Assembly (NCBI GenBank): GCA_028280575.1
Contig: JANQLN010000048.1
Location: 62,001-126,000, forward strand
From: Clostridia bacterium
GTDB taxonomy: Bacteria; Bacillota; Clostridia; Acetivibrionales; STF1-152
Direction: 5' to 3'
Length of the DNA stretch: 64,000 nucleotides
Of this stretch, positions 62,456-64,000 are shown piece by piece; the stretch's first letter is position 1, and every line of letters starts with the position of its first letter. The notes beneath the pieces are model-generated. The model worked only from the letters and a program-made list of their open reading frames with translations, had not been told where the DNA came from and searched no databases. The position numbers and the translations under genes were made by a program.

Positions 62456-63865
62456 TTACTCCTTTACAATTTCGGGCAGGCTTGCAGCAGCTATGGACTG
62501 TCCTACTCTTCGCTCATTTTCACCGGGTATATGCAAATTGATTTTATCCCAAAGCTCAGGAAATACTTCCCTAAGAACTTTCCGGGCACCTTTTACTATA
62601 AGGTCTCCACCCTCGCCTGATGTAACACGTCCAAGTATTAGCAGGTTCCTTATTTCATAAAACCCGGCATAGTACGCTATGGCATAGCCGAGATATGTCC
62701 CTATGGTTTTGAATATGTCCCCAGCCCCTTCATGCCCTTCCTCAAGTAATTTTTGCACGGCTTTAAGCTTCCCGGCAGGTGTAAGAGACTCATCAAGGTC
62801 TATTCCTGCTTTTGGTGCAAGCTTTATAACAGAATCCTGTGAAAAATATTTTACCCCGCACCCAAAGTCTCCCGACCATTCATCTACCATGGCATGGGCA
62901 TTATAATCCACAGGAACAAATGCAAGCTCATTGAGCCATCCGGTAATATTGCCTGCTTCATCCACAAATCCGGCGGCTTCGCTTGTTCCCATTGCAATCC
63001 CCAGAACACAATTGTCCTCAAGGCTCATTGCTCCGGCAAGGGCGGTAACATCCCCGTCATTTGCAATTTGAACCGGAGCATTTCCCATTTCAGCTGCAAT
63101 ATCCAAAAACATGTTTTTTACCTTCTCCTCAAAAAGCTTTTCAGGCACATTAATGAATAAGGACGCAGCCATAACACGGTTATTAATATATATTCCGGCA
63201 CTGCTTATGCCAATTGCATCCACCCTGGGCATGTGAGAAGCAGCCGTTTTCATTGCCTTTAATATTTCTTTGTAATGGTAATCAGGATTTTCATTTATTT
63301 TGGGATGCCAGACAATTTCTTCGCTGTAAACGGCTTTTCCATCAATTACGGCAGACACCTTCCTGTCGCTTCCGCCTGCATCAAAACCAATCCTGCAGCC
63401 GTCCAAATGCCTGCCGACAGGCTTTGTTTTTTCATTTGAGCCTGGTACTTTTTCAAAATCCGTTGCGATAACGGTAAAAGGTTTTTCATATACCCTGCTC
63501 ATAAAATTTGCATCAAATTCCTTCTCTCCCCCAACCGTATATAAGCTTTTTATATATTCACCAATATACCGAGGTCCCCCTATTACAACCTTCCAGCCTC
63601 CCTTAATCCATAGAAGCGTTTTTAACAGGCGTTCTATATAGAAAAGATTATCCTTTTTCAAACCTTCATCACCGCCGCCGTAAACCTGGGTGATGAATGT
63701 TGAATTTAAACCTTCTCCCCGTTCTATTGCAATTTTAACATTAACAACCTTATCTGAATTTTTCACAAACCTGATAAATTCCCTATTCTCAATTACAGCC
63801 GGTCTGTAGTCCCTATCAAGAGCAGGAACTACGGCAAGCCTGGTTTTAAATCTTTCAAAAGCCAT
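62456..63865 (-). CDS. ROK-fold sugar kinase-like protein with N-terminal extension
   Basis: 469 residues from the ATG at 63865, with GGAGG 9 nt upstream; a longer frame from 63970 crosses the promoter region. Residues 1-150 are an unfamiliar N-terminal domain (AVVPALDRDYRPAVIENREF). From about 155 the ASKHA/ROK fold follows: the phosphate-1 loop IGFDAGGSDRKVSAVIDG, DAIGISSAGIYINN, ANDGDVTALAGAM and LGIAMGTSEAAGFVD. The zinc-binding Cys motif of classical ROK kinases is not seen. It likely phosphorylates a sugar or related compound, but the extension and missing motif make the substrate uncertain. A hairpin follows the gene. Confidence 0.82.
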   Translation of the reverse strand: MAFERFKTRLAVVPALDRDYRPAVIENREFIRFVKNSDKVVNVKIAIERGEGLNSTFITQVYGGGDEGLKKDNLFYIERLLKTLLWIKGGWKVVIGGPRYIGEYIKSLYTVGGEKEFDANFMSRVYEKPFTVIATDFEKVPGSNEKTKPVGRHLDGCRIGFDAGGSDRKVSAVIDGKAVYSEEIVWHPKINENPDYHYKEILKAMKTAASHMPRVDAIGISSAGIYINNRVMAASLFINVPEKLFEEKVKNMFLDIAAEMGNAPVQIANDGDVTALAGAMSLEDNCVLGIAMGTSEAAGFVDEAGNITGWLNELAFVPVDYNAHAMVDEWSGDFGCGVKYFSQDSVIKLAPKAGIDLDESLTPAGKLKAVQKLLEEGHEGAGDIFKTIGTYLGYAIAYYAGFYEIRNLLILGRVTSGEGGDLIVKGARKVLREVFPELWDKINLHIPGENERRVGQSIAAASLPEIVKE

Positions 63866-64000
63866 ACCTTGGAACCTCCATTTAATTTGTATAGTGGTAT
63901 ATACCTCTATATTAGTATTATACGGGTAAATCAAATTCAAATCAACGGCTTTTTTTATTTTTACATCCATAAGGGGCCCTATGATTTACATAGAAGCCCC

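Overview
The window looks like chromosomal DNA from a low-GC, spore-forming, plant-polysaccharide-using member of the Clostridia (Ruminiclostridium/Acetivibrio-like clade). The reasons are the AT-rich composition, strong GGAGG-type ribosome binding sites, the sporulation and division neighbourhood mazG-hup-yabO-yabP-yabQ-divIC-yabR followed by tRNAs, an S-layer-homology surface protein, and sugar-uptake genes of Gram-positive type. The species assignment is inference only. Most genes lie on the minus strand.

Layout. 1-7.2 kb: a YesM/YesN-type two-component system (the regulator runs off the left edge) beside a CUT1 sugar ABC importer (two permeases and a lipoprotein; no ATPase gene). 7.6-16 kb: a SIMPL-domain exported protein, a ClpE-like AAA+ unfoldase, uvrA with a LexA box on its promoter, and threonine synthase. 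An acetyl-xylan-esterase relic sits between the SIMPL and clp genes. 16-24.5 kb: one 8.4-kb gene for a cyclic beta-1,2-glucan-synthase-type GT84/GH94 protein. 24.7-25.4 kb: ribosomal protein L25/Ctc. 25.4-29.3 kb: an AT-rich, gene-poor patch with a small membrane protein, a DUF2284 protein, a nucleotidyltransferase, a HAD-hydrolase stub and a frameshifted LoaP/NusG-like antiterminator.

29.3-36.2 kb: an MMPL/RND transporter with an exported partner carrying Leu-Gly heptads, a membrane-bound LuxR-type regulator, a ferredoxin-type aldo/keto reductase and an AraC regulator. The AraC gene is divergent from a GH106-like glycosidase (36.3-39.3 kb). 39.5-45 kb: metallophosphoesterase, mtnA, a C45-type acyltransferase/hydrolase, a small protein and dinB (with a LexA box). 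45.2-46.2 kb: a holin-like protein and an N-acetylmuramoyl-L-alanine amidase. 46.3-50.5 kb: tRNA-fMet and tRNA-Leu with a consensus promoter and terminator, then yabR, divIC, yabQ, yabP, yabO, hup and mazG.

50.6-58.4 kb: an orphan sensor kinase, an HD-domain protein, an M29 aminopeptidase, oligoendopeptidase F and a fibronectin-III/SLH surface protein. 58.5-64 kb: tRNA-Arg(CCU), a flavoprotein, bacteriohemerythrin, a tocopherol-cyclase-like protein, tadA and a ROK-fold protein.

I see no CRISPR array, prophage or intact insertion sequence. The most informative signals beyond routine annotation are the eroded genes (loaP-like, acetyl-xylan esterase, HAD), a partial duplication at the 5' end of the amidase gene, a two-copy dispersed repeat, two LexA sites, a sigma-E-like promoter at yabP, and the unusual flavoprotein/hemerythrin/tocopherol-cyclase-like neighbourhood.
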